From Tenrec ecaudatus (taxonomy: Eukaryota; Chordata; Mammalia; Afrosoricida; Tenrecidae): DNA of 64,000 nucleotides. A program made the translations under genes and the position numbers. Positions within the stretch are counted from its first letter, which is position 1, and each line of letters starts with the position of its first letter. The stretch lies in assembly GCF_050624435.1 (NCBI RefSeq), contig NC_134547.1:31865419-31929418 (forward strand), read 5' to 3'. The notes under the pieces are model-generated. The model was given only the letters and a program-made list of their open reading frames with translations. It had not been told where the DNA came from and made no database searches. This document shows positions 9,811 to 21,560 of this stretch, piece after piece.

Positions 9811-10745
9811 GCTTCTGCAGCAGAATGGTCAAGTCTGGCTGTGGAAACCAGACATGGTCCCTATTTATTCTGGAGGTCAACTCGGGTACTGTTCCAATGG
9901 GTTCGGAGGCCTTTGCCCAGGTGCCCTCACCTTAATTTCCAACCTCAGCACCCACCCCAGGTGCCAGCCCCGGTGCACCTGCCATGGCCATACTGCCGAT
10001 CGGGGACCTCCACGGCTGCCTGGCTCTGCATCCCCGGAATTCCTGTTCACTCAGCCACCATCAGACACCATGAGCCGCCACCATCACCCCACTTCAATAT
10101 GCTCAGCCCAGAGTTTTTCTGGGGGATGCTCCAAAGACATTGCTGTGCAGTTCCATTTGCTCAGCAAATATTGTTGAGTGCCAGACTTAGGGGCTAGGCG
10201 AGAGAAGCCATAAAACCAATCATCATCTGTATCATGGTCGCATGCACTGGGAGGGGGTGTCCCACACCTGCCTCAGTGAAGCACTTGTTGCCACGGTAGC
10301 TGATGTGCAAGTCAGCTGACAACCGTCAACCGATGAAGGCAGCCTTTCCAGGAAGCCCAAGGTCTCAGCCCTCTCTGAGGTGTCCCACATTCGATAACAA
10401 CTCTGAAGGGGGAGTCGATCTCCTAGAACCCCATGGGCTGCTGTGGAGCCTCGTTAGAGGTTGACTCCCCCCTCTACTTAGCATGCTCCCTCTTTTCCCA
10501 CCTACAGGTATTGACACCAAGGTCACCCTTTCATTGGTATCAGGAACACTAAATTCTGTCTCGGTGTCTGTATCCAGCCCCAACCTGCGGCATCTCATCA
10601 TAAAAGTCGTCCAATAGGAGGCAGAAGCTGAGTGTGCAGGTGGATTGTTCACCCTCCACTCTGCTGGAAATGAGGAAGGACCCTTTCCGTCTTCACCTAG
10701 TCACCAAACGTTCACAGGGGATGAGTGAGAATGGTCTATGCATAT
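9811..10745. other. No gene recognised
   Basis: Overlapping 129- and 155-codon open frames at 9710-10197 have no domain, no splice context and unlikely composition. Otherwise unassigned sequence. Confidence 0.35.
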
Positions 10746-10925
10746 GAGTTCTGGTAGGGCAATGGTTAAAGCACTTACCTATTAGCCAAAAGGTTAATGG
10801 TCTGAACCCAGCAGTGACTCTATAGAGAAAAGACACAGGGATATGTTCTGGTAAAAATGACAGCATAGAAAACCCTATAGGAGAGTTCTGCTTAGCTCTG
10901 TTGGATCAGAAATTGTCTCCGGGCC
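10746..10925 (+). mobile_element. AfroSINE
   Basis: Diverged copy with TAGGGCAATGGTTAAAGCAC, TTAGCCAAAAGGTTAATGGT, CTGAACCCAGCAG and the body word AAAACCCTATAGGAGAGTTC. Confidence 0.7.
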
Positions 10926-11424
10926 ATACATTCAGTAGTGAGATGGTGAGTGGTGGAGAAATATAGGGGACAGAGCTACTAAAAGGACAGTGGAATCTGA
11001 CTAGTCTGGGTTTCTTCTAGAGAGATGATGAATATAGAGCAGCCGTTAATCAGCATGGAAAACTACTAAGAATCCAGAGGGCCTCATTGAAAACATGCAC
11101 AAAGGTCCACTTCGCCGGCAGCAGGAAAGTAGGAGAAGCTGGGGTTCAGTCCTAGGACTGTGACATTGGATTCATCACTGATTCTCAATGAAGGCCAAAT
11201 TTCAAATCCAGGCATCCCTGCTTGCTGAGGTCAGGGATCTGGTTGAGGGAAAAGTGGACACTGGAATATGAAATGGAGACATTGAGTTCCATCCTCTGAA
11301 AATCTCCAGGTTCCCTGGAATTGTCTGAACCTCAAGAAGCAGCTTGATTCTTTGCTTGAAGATGATGTAGATGGCTCTCCAGACATGTGTCCCTCAATAT
11401 TTGCCTCTACAGCCCCCAGCCACA

Positions 11425-11458
<34 letters not shown>

Positions 11459-11934
11459 ATGCACACACTAAGGGCAAATCACAGCAAAATTCAATTGGTT
11501 ATATCCTAAAGACACTGCACGACCTATCGAGCTTGTACTGGCAGGAGCCAGGAGAAGATGTGCAGGATTGGAGACAGATAAAGCCCGATTAGAGGGCTGA
11601 AACAGAGACTAGAATTTGGAAAGCCTGGTCAATTGTGATACCTTCCTTTCAGGATAGCTGATCTCACACTTTGGATGGAGACACGTGCTGTTGAGATGGT
11701 CCTAGGAGTGAGGGAGGAGCACAGACCAGTCCTCACTAGGTCTGAAATGCCGGGATGTCCATGGCTGACAGTGGAAGGAAGGAGGAAGGGCTCCTGGAAG
11801 TGGGCACGCTGGACCGGACACGCTCCCTAGGACTGGAAAATCTAGCAGGTCATGCTGCATGTCCACCAAGTACACGTGGAGTGCCCTGGTGAGAGGGATA
11901 CCGGGTTCCTTTGAAATTTGATGAAAACCACTTA
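10926..11934. other. No gene recognised
   Basis: Unassigned sequence containing a CA microsatellite at 11421-11458. Confidence 0.35.
11421..11458. repeat. (CA)n microsatellite
   Basis: About 19 CA units with one TA interruption. Confidence 0.95.
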
Positions 11935-12185
11935 AAAATCATTTTATTGGGGGCTCATATGGCTCTTATCATGATACATACATACATACATACATACATG
12001 TGTCAGGCACATTTGTACATAAGTTGCCATCATCAGTTTCAAAACACTTTTCCTACTTGAGTCCTGGATATCAGCTCCTTATTCCCCTACCTCCTCATGA
12101 ACCCTTGATCATTTATACATTTTTTTTCACATACCGACTGCTATCTTCCTTTAAATCCCAACTGCGTGGACCTTCCCCCACCAGA
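11935..12185 (-). mobile_element. L1 3'-UTR end, antisense (tenrec-like)
   Basis: In plus orientation it reads ATTTTATTGGGGGCTCATAT, GGCACATTTGTACATAAGTT, CAGCTCCTTATTCCCC and CCTTGATCATTTATACAT. The same order is seen at 16057-16389. In the opposite sense this ends in an AATAAAAT-type poly(A) signal, so the element is on the minus strand. A (CATA)n tract interrupts at 11975-11999. Confidence 0.65.
11975..11999. repeat. (CATA)n microsatellite
   Basis: Six tandem CATA units inside the L1 fragment. Confidence 0.9.
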
Positions 12186-12639
12186 AGAATGTACTTTAGA
12201 GGACAGCACTGAAGCTACAACTCAGGGAGAGGGACATTTCTAAATAGGAGCAAATGAAGAAGGACGGAAAGAGAGTAGAACACTTCCTGACCCACCAAGC
12301 CCTGAGGACAATATTCTGCCTTGGAGTAGGCAATGCACAGAAAGGACCGTAGACTGGCCCCACCATGAGACACAACATCCCTCACGGATCCATAGCACTT
12401 TGGGAGACAACACTGGAGACACGGTGTGGGAATTGTGCCAGATCTGACCCCACCACCCCTGGGCGAAACACTAAGGGCATGCTACCCTTAGTTGCATGAG
12501 CAGCAGGGGGAGCAAAGGAAGCAATGAAGTCCCTGGAGAATCCCAAAAATAGACTATGGGGCCGGAGTGTGGTACCCCATCATACTTGACCTACCGGAAA
12601 ACAAGCCTATAGGTTAACAAACAGACTTGAAACTATGTA
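12186..12639. other. Unassigned, probably old repeat
   Basis: Purine-rich sequence between two L1 3'-UTR-type fragments; no coding potential recognised. Confidence 0.3.
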
Positions 12640-12960
12640 TAGTGCATTGCTCTTTGTTGTTGTTTTATTGTTGTTTGGGATTTTGTTTTGTTTTGCTCTG
12701 TCTTGTTTTTGTGTTTATTATTGTCTCTGTATGTATATCTAGATAAGGTAGGTGGTATAAACAATCCAGAGAAAATAATAAGACTGACAGCTCATAGGGG
12801 TGGGGTCACAGGAGAGGGGGAGGTGGGAAACAAGAAGAGGGGTGTCAAGGGACACGGGAACAACAAGTGATCTAAAATTGATGGCGAGGAGGGAATAGGA
12901 TGCTTGGTGGGAAACCACTTTGTAGGACAGAGCTCTTAATAGACAAAGTTGTTACAGAAT
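12640..12960 (+). mobile_element. L1 3'-UTR-type interspersed repeat fragment
   Basis: A T/G-rich tract (12650-12730), then ATATCTAGATAAGGTAGGTG, GACTGACAGCTCATAGGGG and AAAATTGATGGCGAGGAGGG. The same layout is found at 7300-7610. Confidence 0.5.
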
Positions 12961-13254
12961 TGACTCACTGAGAGCAGTGGAGACTATAGAGTATTGAAAC
13001 AATAGAGGAAGAATCACAGTGCGGAAGGATGTAATTATTATGGATGTAATTATTGTAATAAGTGGCAAGGTCACAGGAGCCAGCAGGGGCTTTGGTCTGC
13101 ACAGACTTATGGAGGTGGTTCACAGGACAGTGTCTCAGGGACAAGATCTAAGAGCAGCCAACATGAACAGGACTCAATTTGATCCATCAAAAGAAAGCAG
13201 GGAGGACTGATCAAGATATTTAGGGCATCACCCCAATAAAAAGCCATGGTTCTT

Positions 13255-13772
13255 TTCTGTGGTAGTTACATAATCTGTTGTCAATTTGAGGATTAAGAAT
13301 GAAGGGGTGGAATGTAGCCTGTCAATCAGATCGCAACTTGATGACCTCATTTGGAGGCCCGAAGGAGATACATAGCTCCCTGGAGGCAGGACACAGGCTC
13401 AGTTCCCAGGAGACATTCTTGTTGACAAGCCACATGGAGACGGGCTGATGTGAGCCAGAGCCTCCAAGCTGGAGAAGCCACATGGAGACTCCCTGTCAGC
13501 ACTGAGATGCCTACACCACCACTGGATCCACAAGACTTTCCACCCACTGGTCTGTGATCATCCTGCATTCAGCATTATTGCATGTGTTTTGTGAGTCTCA
13601 AGAGGATTTTATAGATTGGTATCGGACCTATGGGCTAATACTAGACTGTGGACTTGATCTGAACTGGGCTGGGATGTTTTCTCAATATTCAATTGCTTTA
13701 GTATATAAAGCTCTTTCCTATACACATATGAGTGCCAATGAATTTGTTTCTCTAATCAACCCAGACTAACAC
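13255..13772 (+). mobile_element. Interspersed repeat family X, copy 1
   Basis: Begins around TTGTCAATTTGAGGATTAAG, contains AGGGGTGGAATGTAGCCTGT and CAATCAGATC, and ends GAATTTGTTTCTCTAATCAA with CCAGACTAACAC. The same blocks in the same order occur at 16021-16818. The structure (about 500 bp, ending in GACTAACAC) is LTR-like or DNA-transposon-like; the class is not settled. Confidence 0.6.
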
Positions 13773-14685
13773 ACTTGCCCAGATAATTGGACCTGGAACC
13801 TATCAAATGAAGATGAAGCCCTGTCCAGATAAGAAAAATGATTGCAACACCATGGCAGGTGTGTCGTTGTTGTTAATTAACACTGAGTCAGGCCTCAAAT
13901 CAATGCAACATGCACAATAGAACCAAAGCTACCTGTCCCGGAGCCATCTCTATGGATCATGGGTCGCTACATGGGTGATTGTGATCTGTAAGGGTTTTCC
14001 TGGCTGATTTTCAGAAATAAATCTTCAGGCCTATTTTTCTAGTCCATCTTAGTCTGGAAGCTTCACTGAAACCTCTTTGGCACTATGGCACCACACATGC
14101 TTCCACAGCCAGATGGGTAGTAGATGGACATAAGGATCATGGGTTAGTAATCAAACCTGGGTCTCCAGATGGAAGGCCAGAATTCCACTGAATCTGAAAT
14201 GTCCCCATGGCCAGTGTACCCAATAATCCTTCCTCTCCTTCTCTATAGGAGTTACACAGGGCACTGGAGAAATAAAAACTTCCAAACATTTTGAAGACTG
14301 CTGGACATAGGGTTTAAGTTACCACTGAGCTCCAGAGCCCCAAAGAGTTGTCATGGTTCCCTGTTACACTGTGGCATAAAAGTGCCGCGTGATCAGAGCA
14401 TCTCACCACAGTCTGTCTCACAGAGGCTTCGCTGGGTTTATAGACATCCAATGGTGATTCCCCAGCTCTCTGATGTTTGTCAGACTAGATGTCCTGGGAC
14501 ATCGGTAGAGTGGGTCCCTAAGACCTAGTGGAGAAAGCAAGTAGATGCCACTGGGACTGATCCCCGAGCCAACACAGGAAATAAGTATCAACAGACATTC
14601 TGAAGGAGATGACAAGCATCGATGTTCCCTTTAAAGAGCTAAAGGATGAAGCGTGTCCATCGTAGTTCCATTTAATTCTCTAGGC
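13773..14685. other. No gene recognised
   Basis: Unassigned sequence; no splice-bounded exon or known repeat recognised. Confidence 0.3.
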
Positions 14686-14689
14686 TAGC

Positions 14690-14930
14690 TCCTACACAAG
14701 CCAGATAGACCATGGAAAAGGAGGAGGATATGAGGGTGGTGGTGAAGGGGTGAAGGGGTGATGACTTCAAAGCATCCAAACGAAAGACTCATTGGAAACC
14801 GATTGCGGTAGCAAATGTACAACCCAGCTGGACGTGATGGAACTATGGAATGGTTTTTTATGTGTATGTATCACACGACCGTAGCTTCGAAAATAGAGTG
14901 AGCAGTCTAATCAAGTGAATGCCTCCTGAG
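14690..14930 (+). mobile_element. Possible L1-tail repeat
   Basis: Contains CTGGACGTGATGGAACTATG, TGTATGTATCACACGACCGT and GAAAATAGAGTGAGCAGTCT, the sort of 3' end seen in tenrec interspersed repeats. Assigned from memory only. Confidence 0.3.
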
Positions 14931-14944
14931 GAGAACAACAGTAC

Positions 14945-15211
14945 ATGTATCTGGCTCTTCCACCATGTTATATTGATCCTCCTGCCCTCTGTCCTCATTT
15001 AGTCAAAATGATAAGAACCATCCATCAAGACAGCTCATGGAACATCACATTCATCCCCTATGTGCCCTGTAGCAGTGATATTGTGCCAATCAGATTCATT
15101 GAACAAGGAGGGACCAACACAGTTGAGGTTTTGGTAAAAACATGTATCCCAGAGAAGGAGAGAATAATTCATTCTGAGATTCAACGACCTGTCACAATCG
15201 TAACACTTTGA
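14945..15211 (+). other. Unassigned 88-codon open frame
   Basis: The frame begins at an ATG and has fairly protein-like composition, but no initiation context, splice signals or recognised domain were found. It may be a remnant of a processed pseudogene or transposon protein, or chance. Not called as a gene. Confidence 0.15.
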
Positions 15212-16020
15212 AGGATTCAGTTGTCAGTGGCATGACAGACTATCCCCTTTATAGTAAAAAATAAATGATTCCCTTCTATTCCATAATGAAGCACCTCATC
15301 GCCTTTTCTAGGTTCTAGAGGCAGCATTTTCCACATCTGGAAATGCCGCTCTTACCTATTTGCCAGGTAACATGAAAAGCTACTAGCTTAGTGTAGAACT
15401 AAAAGGAGTAATAAACTTGGCAGCAGGTTCAACCTCTAATTCAAGCAAACCCCTTTGTTCGGGTATCTGATCTGACAGGATGCACGGCACTGGCAAGGGA
15501 GATGATGTTCCATGGAGCCAGTAGCAAGTTTCTGAGACACAATCACCACACAGATCTCTACCACACTGGTGCAGGACCTTGGCATCTGCAGTGGAGAATG
15601 TGCCTTTTGGAAAACATTTCCTAGAAACCCAAAGACTGAGAAGCAGGAATCCCATTTACGACCAATATCAATGCCCTCTTGGAGGCTTTGTGTCTCCTGA
15701 GCTGAAGACTTTAGACTGTAACTCTAATGAACTTGGTTCCCAAAGAAGGACACTCCCACTGGAAGACCCCAGACACAGTTTCACTTAATTACCCACAACA
15801 CTTTGGTCTCTTTGTTCCCCATTTCCATCTGGCAAGAAGATCAGACCCTATTCCAACAGTGTCATTGGCCCTGATCATATGGATCTGCAAGGTTGTTCCT
15901 ATATAGGAAGGGGAGGGAGGAATGTGTTTGGTAGTCAAGTGATTTTCTTGGACATCTCTTGGTATTTCCTTGCCTCTTGTGGTAAATAGAGAGATTCAGG
16001 AAATGTGGCATAAGAAAGGC
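15212..16020. other. No gene recognised
   Basis: Single-copy-looking sequence, nothing recognised. Confidence 0.3.
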
Positions 16021-16056
16021 GTGGTAGTTGGCTAATTTTATTTCAACTTGAATTTT

Positions 16057-16389
16057 AAAAAATTTATTTTATTGAGGGCTCATACAACTCTTATCACAAT
16101 CCATCCATCCATCCATTGTATGTCAAGCACATTTGTACATTTGTTGCCCTCATCATTCTCAGAACATTCACTTTCTACTTGAACCCTTTGTATCAGCTCC
16201 TCATTTTTCCCTTTCCTCCCCACTTCCCCATCCCCATAAACATTTGATAATTTATAAATTATTATTATTTTGTCATATCTTACACTGTCCTACATCTCCC
16301 TTCACCCACCTCTCCACTGTCTGTCACCCAGGGAGGAGGTTATATGTAGATCCTTTTAATCTGTTACCCCTTTCTCCCTCACCCTCCCT
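16057..16389 (-). mobile_element. Truncated L1 3' end inserted in family X copy 2
   Basis: Plus-strand text starts with an A/T tail (AAAAAATTTATTTTATTGAG) and runs through GGGCTCATACAACTCTTATC, CATTTGTTGCCCTCATCATT and GGGAGGAGGTTATATGTAGA. It is flanked by 13-bp copies of CAACTTGAATTTT (16044-16056) and CAACCTGAATTTT (16390-16402), a target-site duplication with one mismatch. That defines both ends and the minus orientation. Confidence 0.8.
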
Positions 16390-16503
16390 CAACCTGAATT
16401 TTTTATGCAAGTGTAGGGGTGGAATCTAAGCTGTCAATCAGGTCACAGCCTGACGATGCCTCCTTGGGAGTTTGGGTCTTCATATTAGAAGAAACTGGGA
16501 AGG

Positions 16504-16504
<1 letters not shown>

Positions 16505-16569
<65 letters not shown>
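16505..16569. repeat. (TC)n followed by (CA)n
   Basis: About 27 TC units, then five CA units, in family X copy 2. Confidence 0.95.
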
Positions 16570-16818
16570 CTTCCTGTATCCAAGGTTGACCCCCTGTGGG
16601 CTGCCAGTTCTCTGCCAGGTTTCCACTGACCTTGGATCACTGGCCTATGATCTTCCATGTTCTGTGTCATCTTTCTGCATTAGCAGCCTGCAGCTATATG
16701 AGTCGAAGGAAGCCCCTGACTTGCATCGGACTTGTGGACTTGAATTGCGGATATAAAGATCTATCTTATACATATGTGAGTGTCACAGATTTTATTTCCC
16801 TGGACAACCTGACCTAGC

Positions 16819-18699
16819 GCAAAAACCATAGTTACCAGCAGCACAAACTCTGAAACCTTTCAATGGTGAACTTGCAGGTAATGCTTCTCCGATTCATTGG
16901 CTTAACTGAGAGCACTACTGTGCTGGCGGAGAGTGAGAGAAATGGCTAGTGGAGGTGACAGATGATGAGCATCAGTTGGGGTCTGAGACAAGCTCCAGCA
17001 GCAGGGCTGTCATTCACCCCCCTCTGCTCCCTCTGATAGGTTTGCCTTGCGGAGAAACACATATGGGCATCCTAGGGGAGCTGTGCCCTGAGCATGTGTG
17101 AAGAGTAGATCCAAGCAGCCTAAGGAGTGGGTGAACAGGGGGACTTATTGTCCAGATTCCCTTTTAAAGAAAACTTTCTCCCAGCCTCTAGGAGTGCTCT
17201 CCGTAGACAACCTTCAGCAGTCATTTCCTTTGGGAACTCAACCCAGGCCCTGCCACATCCAAGATTGGGTCCATACAGTTACACCAAGGCCATTTCATCT
17301 CAACCCAACTCAAGACAACTCTGCAGAGCCACTTGAGCTCCCAAGCTCCTAGCAATATCAGATGTTACCATCTGACTCTACCTCAATTTTCTTTTCTCTC
17401 CTGATCCTTTATTCTGTAAGTACCACTCCCAGGGCCACCCACCCTAATAAATCCAATCCTACACACTGATGTCAGTCAGTGTCCTGGAACCCACAAAGGA
17501 AACCTACTGAGCCAGGCACCTGTCTCAGTGTTCTGTGAGTGTATATCCATTCATGGCTCAACATACTCCTGCCATGTTTGAAAGATGAAAAAACGGAGGC
17601 CTGCGATAGCTAAGTTCTTAGTTCATGGTCACAGAATCCTTAAAGAGTGAGCTCCCGCTTTATGGGACAACAGACTCCAGACCCCATGTTTCCAAGCCCA
17701 GCCCTGTCCTTGGGGATCTGCATCTACCGGGAAAGAGCAGAAGCAGATATGGGAACAAGGCTACCAATGAAGGGCCATAACAGGATACAATTGAGTGCAG
17801 TGTACCCCAAGAGACATGTGTGTCAACACCTAACAGCCAATCTGTGATCCTCAGACCTTTACTTTCCATGGAATTCAGAAATGCATGCGCCTAATACAAG
17901 ACACAGTAGGTCTCAATAGCATAGCGGAGAAGGCAGCCGTCAGCTGCCTGGACTGAGAGTCTGGCTTGGAAATGCTCCCAAGAGATATTCTGGAAGAACC
18001 TACTACTCAATGGACCATCTTCACCCTGTGCCCAGAGCAGTGCACAGTGCCCACTCCTCATTCTAAGTAGCTGTCCACACCAGTCCCTCATGAAGATCTG
18101 TGGAATCAGAGCTTGGCAGGAAGCTGTTGATGATTTTTCCCTCTGAGACACATCCCAAACCTGAGGAACAGTGTGACTGCCCCAGGACCACCCTTCTAAA
18201 GAAAGCCCTATCCCAGGCCCCCTACCTCCCATCACCACTCCCCATCAACCACTTCAGACTGAGCCTTGGGTATCTAAGTCAGCATGCCTTTAAGAGAACT
18301 GAGTGCATTCCAGCTTCATTGATACACGCTTCTCCAATGAGTCTTGGCACATCTCTCTTGGATCACTTACCTATAAATTCATTGGGGCTTCTTTCTCACA
18401 TTCAGCAGATATCCGTCAAAAGGCAGACAATTTCCACCCTCCTGGAGCAAAAAGCCCAGCATTGGAAACAAACATGTCAACAGGGAAGGGGCTAACACAG
18501 CATGTTAAAGGTATATTAAATAGAGTCTATTTACTAGAGCTACTGTCCTCCTTCAAAATGCAATGATCACTCTTGTCTAGGTCGCTGGAATCCAGAGATT
18601 CTAGTTCTAACTTTCGTTTCCATTCTTTCTCAGCTGAAGTCTCTACTTCCCACCACTTTGCAGTTACGAAGTTCTGGGGTGATACAGAAATGAAGTATT
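16819..18699. other. No gene recognised; one weak MIR
   Basis: Open frames here overlap on both strands and carry no domain. A MIR-like segment lies at 17540-17670; the rest is unassigned. Confidence 0.3.
17540..17670 (+). mobile_element. MIR SINE (diverged)
   Basis: Contains GAAAGATGAAAAAACGGAGG followed by GGTCACAGAATCC, the degraded MIR core (GATGAGGAAACTGAGG, then GGTCACACAG). Confidence 0.4.
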
Positions 18700-18840
18700 C
18701 AATGACTAACCCAAAAGTTGGCAATTCCATCATACCAAAAGAATCTCCAGAGAAAAGTCAAGTGATCTCCTTCTAAAAGATCACAGCTTGCAGACCCCAT
18801 AGAGGAGAGCTCTAGCTACCTGGTCAGCCATGGAGTCAGC
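18700..18840 (+). mobile_element. AfroSINE (diverged, body and tail)
   Basis: Contains ACCCAAAAGTTGGCAATTCC, GTCAAGTGATCTCCTTCTAA, AAGATCACAGCTTGCAGACC and GGTCAGCCATGGAGTCAGC, in AfroSINE order. Confidence 0.55.
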
Positions 18841-20597
18841 AAGAGAGGAAACCAGTCCTCTTGGTATCAACTGAGTAGGTGTGGGTGTGGTTCATTACAT
18901 CTCGTGCCCTCCGCCTATCAGCCTGTCAGTCTGTGTGGACTGCGTGTGGCTGTGACCCTGAGCTATGTCACAGGTATTTCAAATACTAGCAGGGTCCCCT
19001 TATGGCCGGCAGGTTGCAGCCGAGGTTCCAGCCTAGGACAGAAAGGATCCAAAGAAAGTGAATTCAAAAGATGTGCTTAAAGGTGTCTTTAAAGTTAGTA
19101 TTCTCCTACTTCTGAAATGTAGCCAAACTCCGATGAATCACAGCAGAACATGGCCCATCTCAATTGCCTGGGGCGCGCACATCATCAGGTGGGATAAACC
19201 ACTGGATGAGAACCTTGCACTTGGGCAAGTAGAGGACCAGCATGGCAATGGAGACCCTCGGTGATATGGGTCGGTAGCCACGACAGCAGTCTGTGTACGT
19301 TGGTGATGGTGAGCATGAGGCTGGCTCGGGGCAGTGGGCCTGGGCTTGCTCGCCACCATGTTGCCATGTGTCCGAGTTGACTCTATGGCAGCTAGCTGTT
19401 GATTTGTCTGTCTCTCTACTATCCTACAGTCTCATCTTTTCCACCTTCCCTTCATCACTGCAGCCAGGGACCCAGACTACTGCTACCCTACCCCAGCCCT
19501 GTGCCTCCGGTTTTCTGGCCCTTGGAGACTGACCACAGGGGGCTGCTTGTCCTCAGCACACTCTCAGCTCTGTTGCCTATGTCGCAGTCTGCTCTCTCTT
19601 CCTAGATTACCCAGCCCAGCACCTCGCTGTCTCCCCAGCCTGGCTTTTACAAGATCCCAAACCAGGCAGTGAAAGCAGGGACCCCATGGCCCCGCCCTGC
19701 CCTGCCCCATTGCCATCCTCCTCTGCCTTTAATATGATTCTAACACAGACACCTCTCTAGGTCTGCTCTCTGAAGCTTTGCCGGGTTGATTATTACTGGT
19801 TCTCCTATAAGAGAGAAAGGGGGGGGGGGCAAAAACATGACATGAGTTATGAAAGGGGGGGGCGGACAACAAAGACAGAAGTGCATTGGGGAAGCCTGTC
19901 TGTCCAGTTGACCGTTTCCAGAAACAACTTAAGTACTAAGAGAACGAAAGCAAAGAAGAAGAAGAGTTGGAGTCCGTTGGGGCAGCAGCCTTACGCTCCT
20001 GCCTCTTCTTCTTCTAATGTCTGAATCCTGTACCAGGCTGGTGCACCCTTTCGCCAGCAACACTCCGGGGGCTTTGCAGGTTATTGCAAATGACTGCTGC
20101 CTCCTTACCCTGCCTCCCACTAGATTCAGGCTGGCACAGGTAAGCCCGCTATCGCCCCCCAGGTCACTTGATCATGCTCAGCCCACTGAAACCATCACTG
20201 AGCTTCCCCCCACCTCCTGCTTGCCACCCAGGTCCTGAAAGAGCCACTGCCTCTCTATCACCCTGGCCTTTGCTGCATTCCTGGCAGCAACCATCTGTCT
20301 CGTCAATCTCATTATTGCAGAATCCATCAAACTCTCTTCCATGCCCCAAATGATAGCTAAGGACATTGTGTTAAATTGCCAGCCCCACCCAGCTGTTCCC
20401 AAAAGGCCTTCACAATCCATTAACTCAATCTTTGATTCTCTCCCTTAAGAAAGAGATAATGAGGTCCAAGGATGTGCCAGGCCAGGAGCCGGGCTCTGGA
20501 GTGCTAGCGACCACAGTTGAGATGAGCCCTGCACTCCAGGACTGTGTAAACAAACAAACAGTTGCAAGTGAACATCGGAAGGGCAAACACCAAAGCT
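18841..20597. other. No gene recognised
   Basis: Contains a G-run at 19819-19829 and 19855-19863. The short stretch near 19330-19390 (GTGTCCGAGTTGACTCTATG) resembles an AfroSINE tail but is too short to be sure. No exon. Confidence 0.3.
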
Positions 20598-20790
20598 CTC
20601 ACCGCCAAGTTGATCCTGATTCCTGGTGACCCTCAAGGGTGGAAGCAAACGGCCCCACAGGGTTTCCAGACTGGAAGCTTTACCGAAGCTGACCACCATG
20701 GCTTCCTCCTCTTGAGCAGCTGGTGACTTTGAACAGCTGACGTTTTGGTTAGCAACCTCACTCTTAACCACTGGGTGACCAGGGCTCCTT
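20598..20790 (-). mobile_element. AfroSINE, antisense
   Basis: Reads tail to head on the plus strand: ACCGCCAAGTTGATCCTGAT, GGCCCCACAGGGTTTCCAGA, GTGACTTTGAACAGCTGACG, TTAACCACTGGGTGACCAGG and GCTCC. Confidence 0.85.
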
Positions 20791-20829
20791 AAAGAAAAGA
20801 CAGGAGTCCCACATAGTCAGCATCTGTCC

Positions 20830-21065
20830 ATAGCAATGGGGCCGTGGTAGTGGGTGCTAACCCCGTGGGCCTCCATGCGGAGACCTGGGTTTGAAGCCCA
20901 GCCAATGCAATATCCATCAGGGACAGCTTGCATGTCGCTCTGATGCTGCACAGGGATTAACCAAGCTTCCAGATTAAGACAGATTAGGAAGAAAGGCCTG
21001 GCGATATACTGCCCCCTGTCCCCTGCCATGAGTCACAACAATTTGATCCTATTATGAGTGGGGTC
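20830..21065 (+). mobile_element. AfroSINE variant with AAGGCCTGGCGAT body
   Basis: Contains GGCCGTGGTAGTGGGTGCTA, GGTTTGAAGCCCAGCC, AGGAAGAAAGGCCTGGCGAT, and CATGAGTCACAACAATTTGA. The same body word is in the 46258-46395 copy. Confidence 0.6.
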
Positions 21066-21560
21066 AACCCCGTGGCCGCTAGCAATCCCATGTTTTTCAG
21101 GAAACAAGCCCCTAGGATGTTTCCAGCTCAAGGGAGAAGGCTAGTGGAGCCATAGAAAGAGTCCAGGAGACGTTGCTATGCCCACGTGCCCCACCTCTAC
21201 CCCCCACTGCCCTCAGGCTCTCTGTCAGAGTTCATCTTCTCACAAAGGAGGTGGATTGTGAGTTGAAAGTTGAAAAGAATGTAATTCTAATGTAGGGGGC
21301 CGTTGGGGGGGGGGCGCTGTTCAGGATGAGAGTTCTGTATTCTGCCCTGCAGCATCTCCCTTGACCATGGCGAGGCTCTAGGGCCAACTCAAGGCAGAAA
21401 GGCCATTGGAGAGTGTCCTGGCAAGGGCCCCTGGCAGGGATCTCCAGCCTCACCCACATGCCGTCTTCAGCACGCTCTGGAGCCCCAGACTGCACCTTCT
21501 CCCAACACGCAATAAAGAGCACTGCTCAGGCAATTTCCTTTTAAATTAAGAAATACAAAT
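21066..21560. other. No gene recognised
   Basis: Contains a G-run at 21305-21313. Unassigned. Confidence 0.3.

Larger units (their letters stand above)
16021..16818 (+). mobile_element. Interspersed repeat family X, copy 2, split by an L1 insertion
   Basis: Left part 16021-16056 (GGCTAATTTTATTTCAACTT) and right part from 16390 (GTAGGGGTGGAATCTAAGCT, GTCAATCAGGTCACAGCCTG, then CATATGTGAGTGTCACAG and TCCCTGGACAACCTGACCTA) correspond to copy 1 at 13255-13772. A TC microsatellite expands inside it. Confidence 0.6.

Noticed and set aside
14380-14620. CRISPR-like or tandem structure
   Set aside because: No regularly spaced repeats were found here or elsewhere; the genome is clearly mammalian.
19160-19390. 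Possible processed pseudogene or AfroSINE
   Set aside because: Only a short tail-like stretch (GTGTCCGAGTTGACTCTATG) matches AfroSINE; the rest matches nothing I can name.
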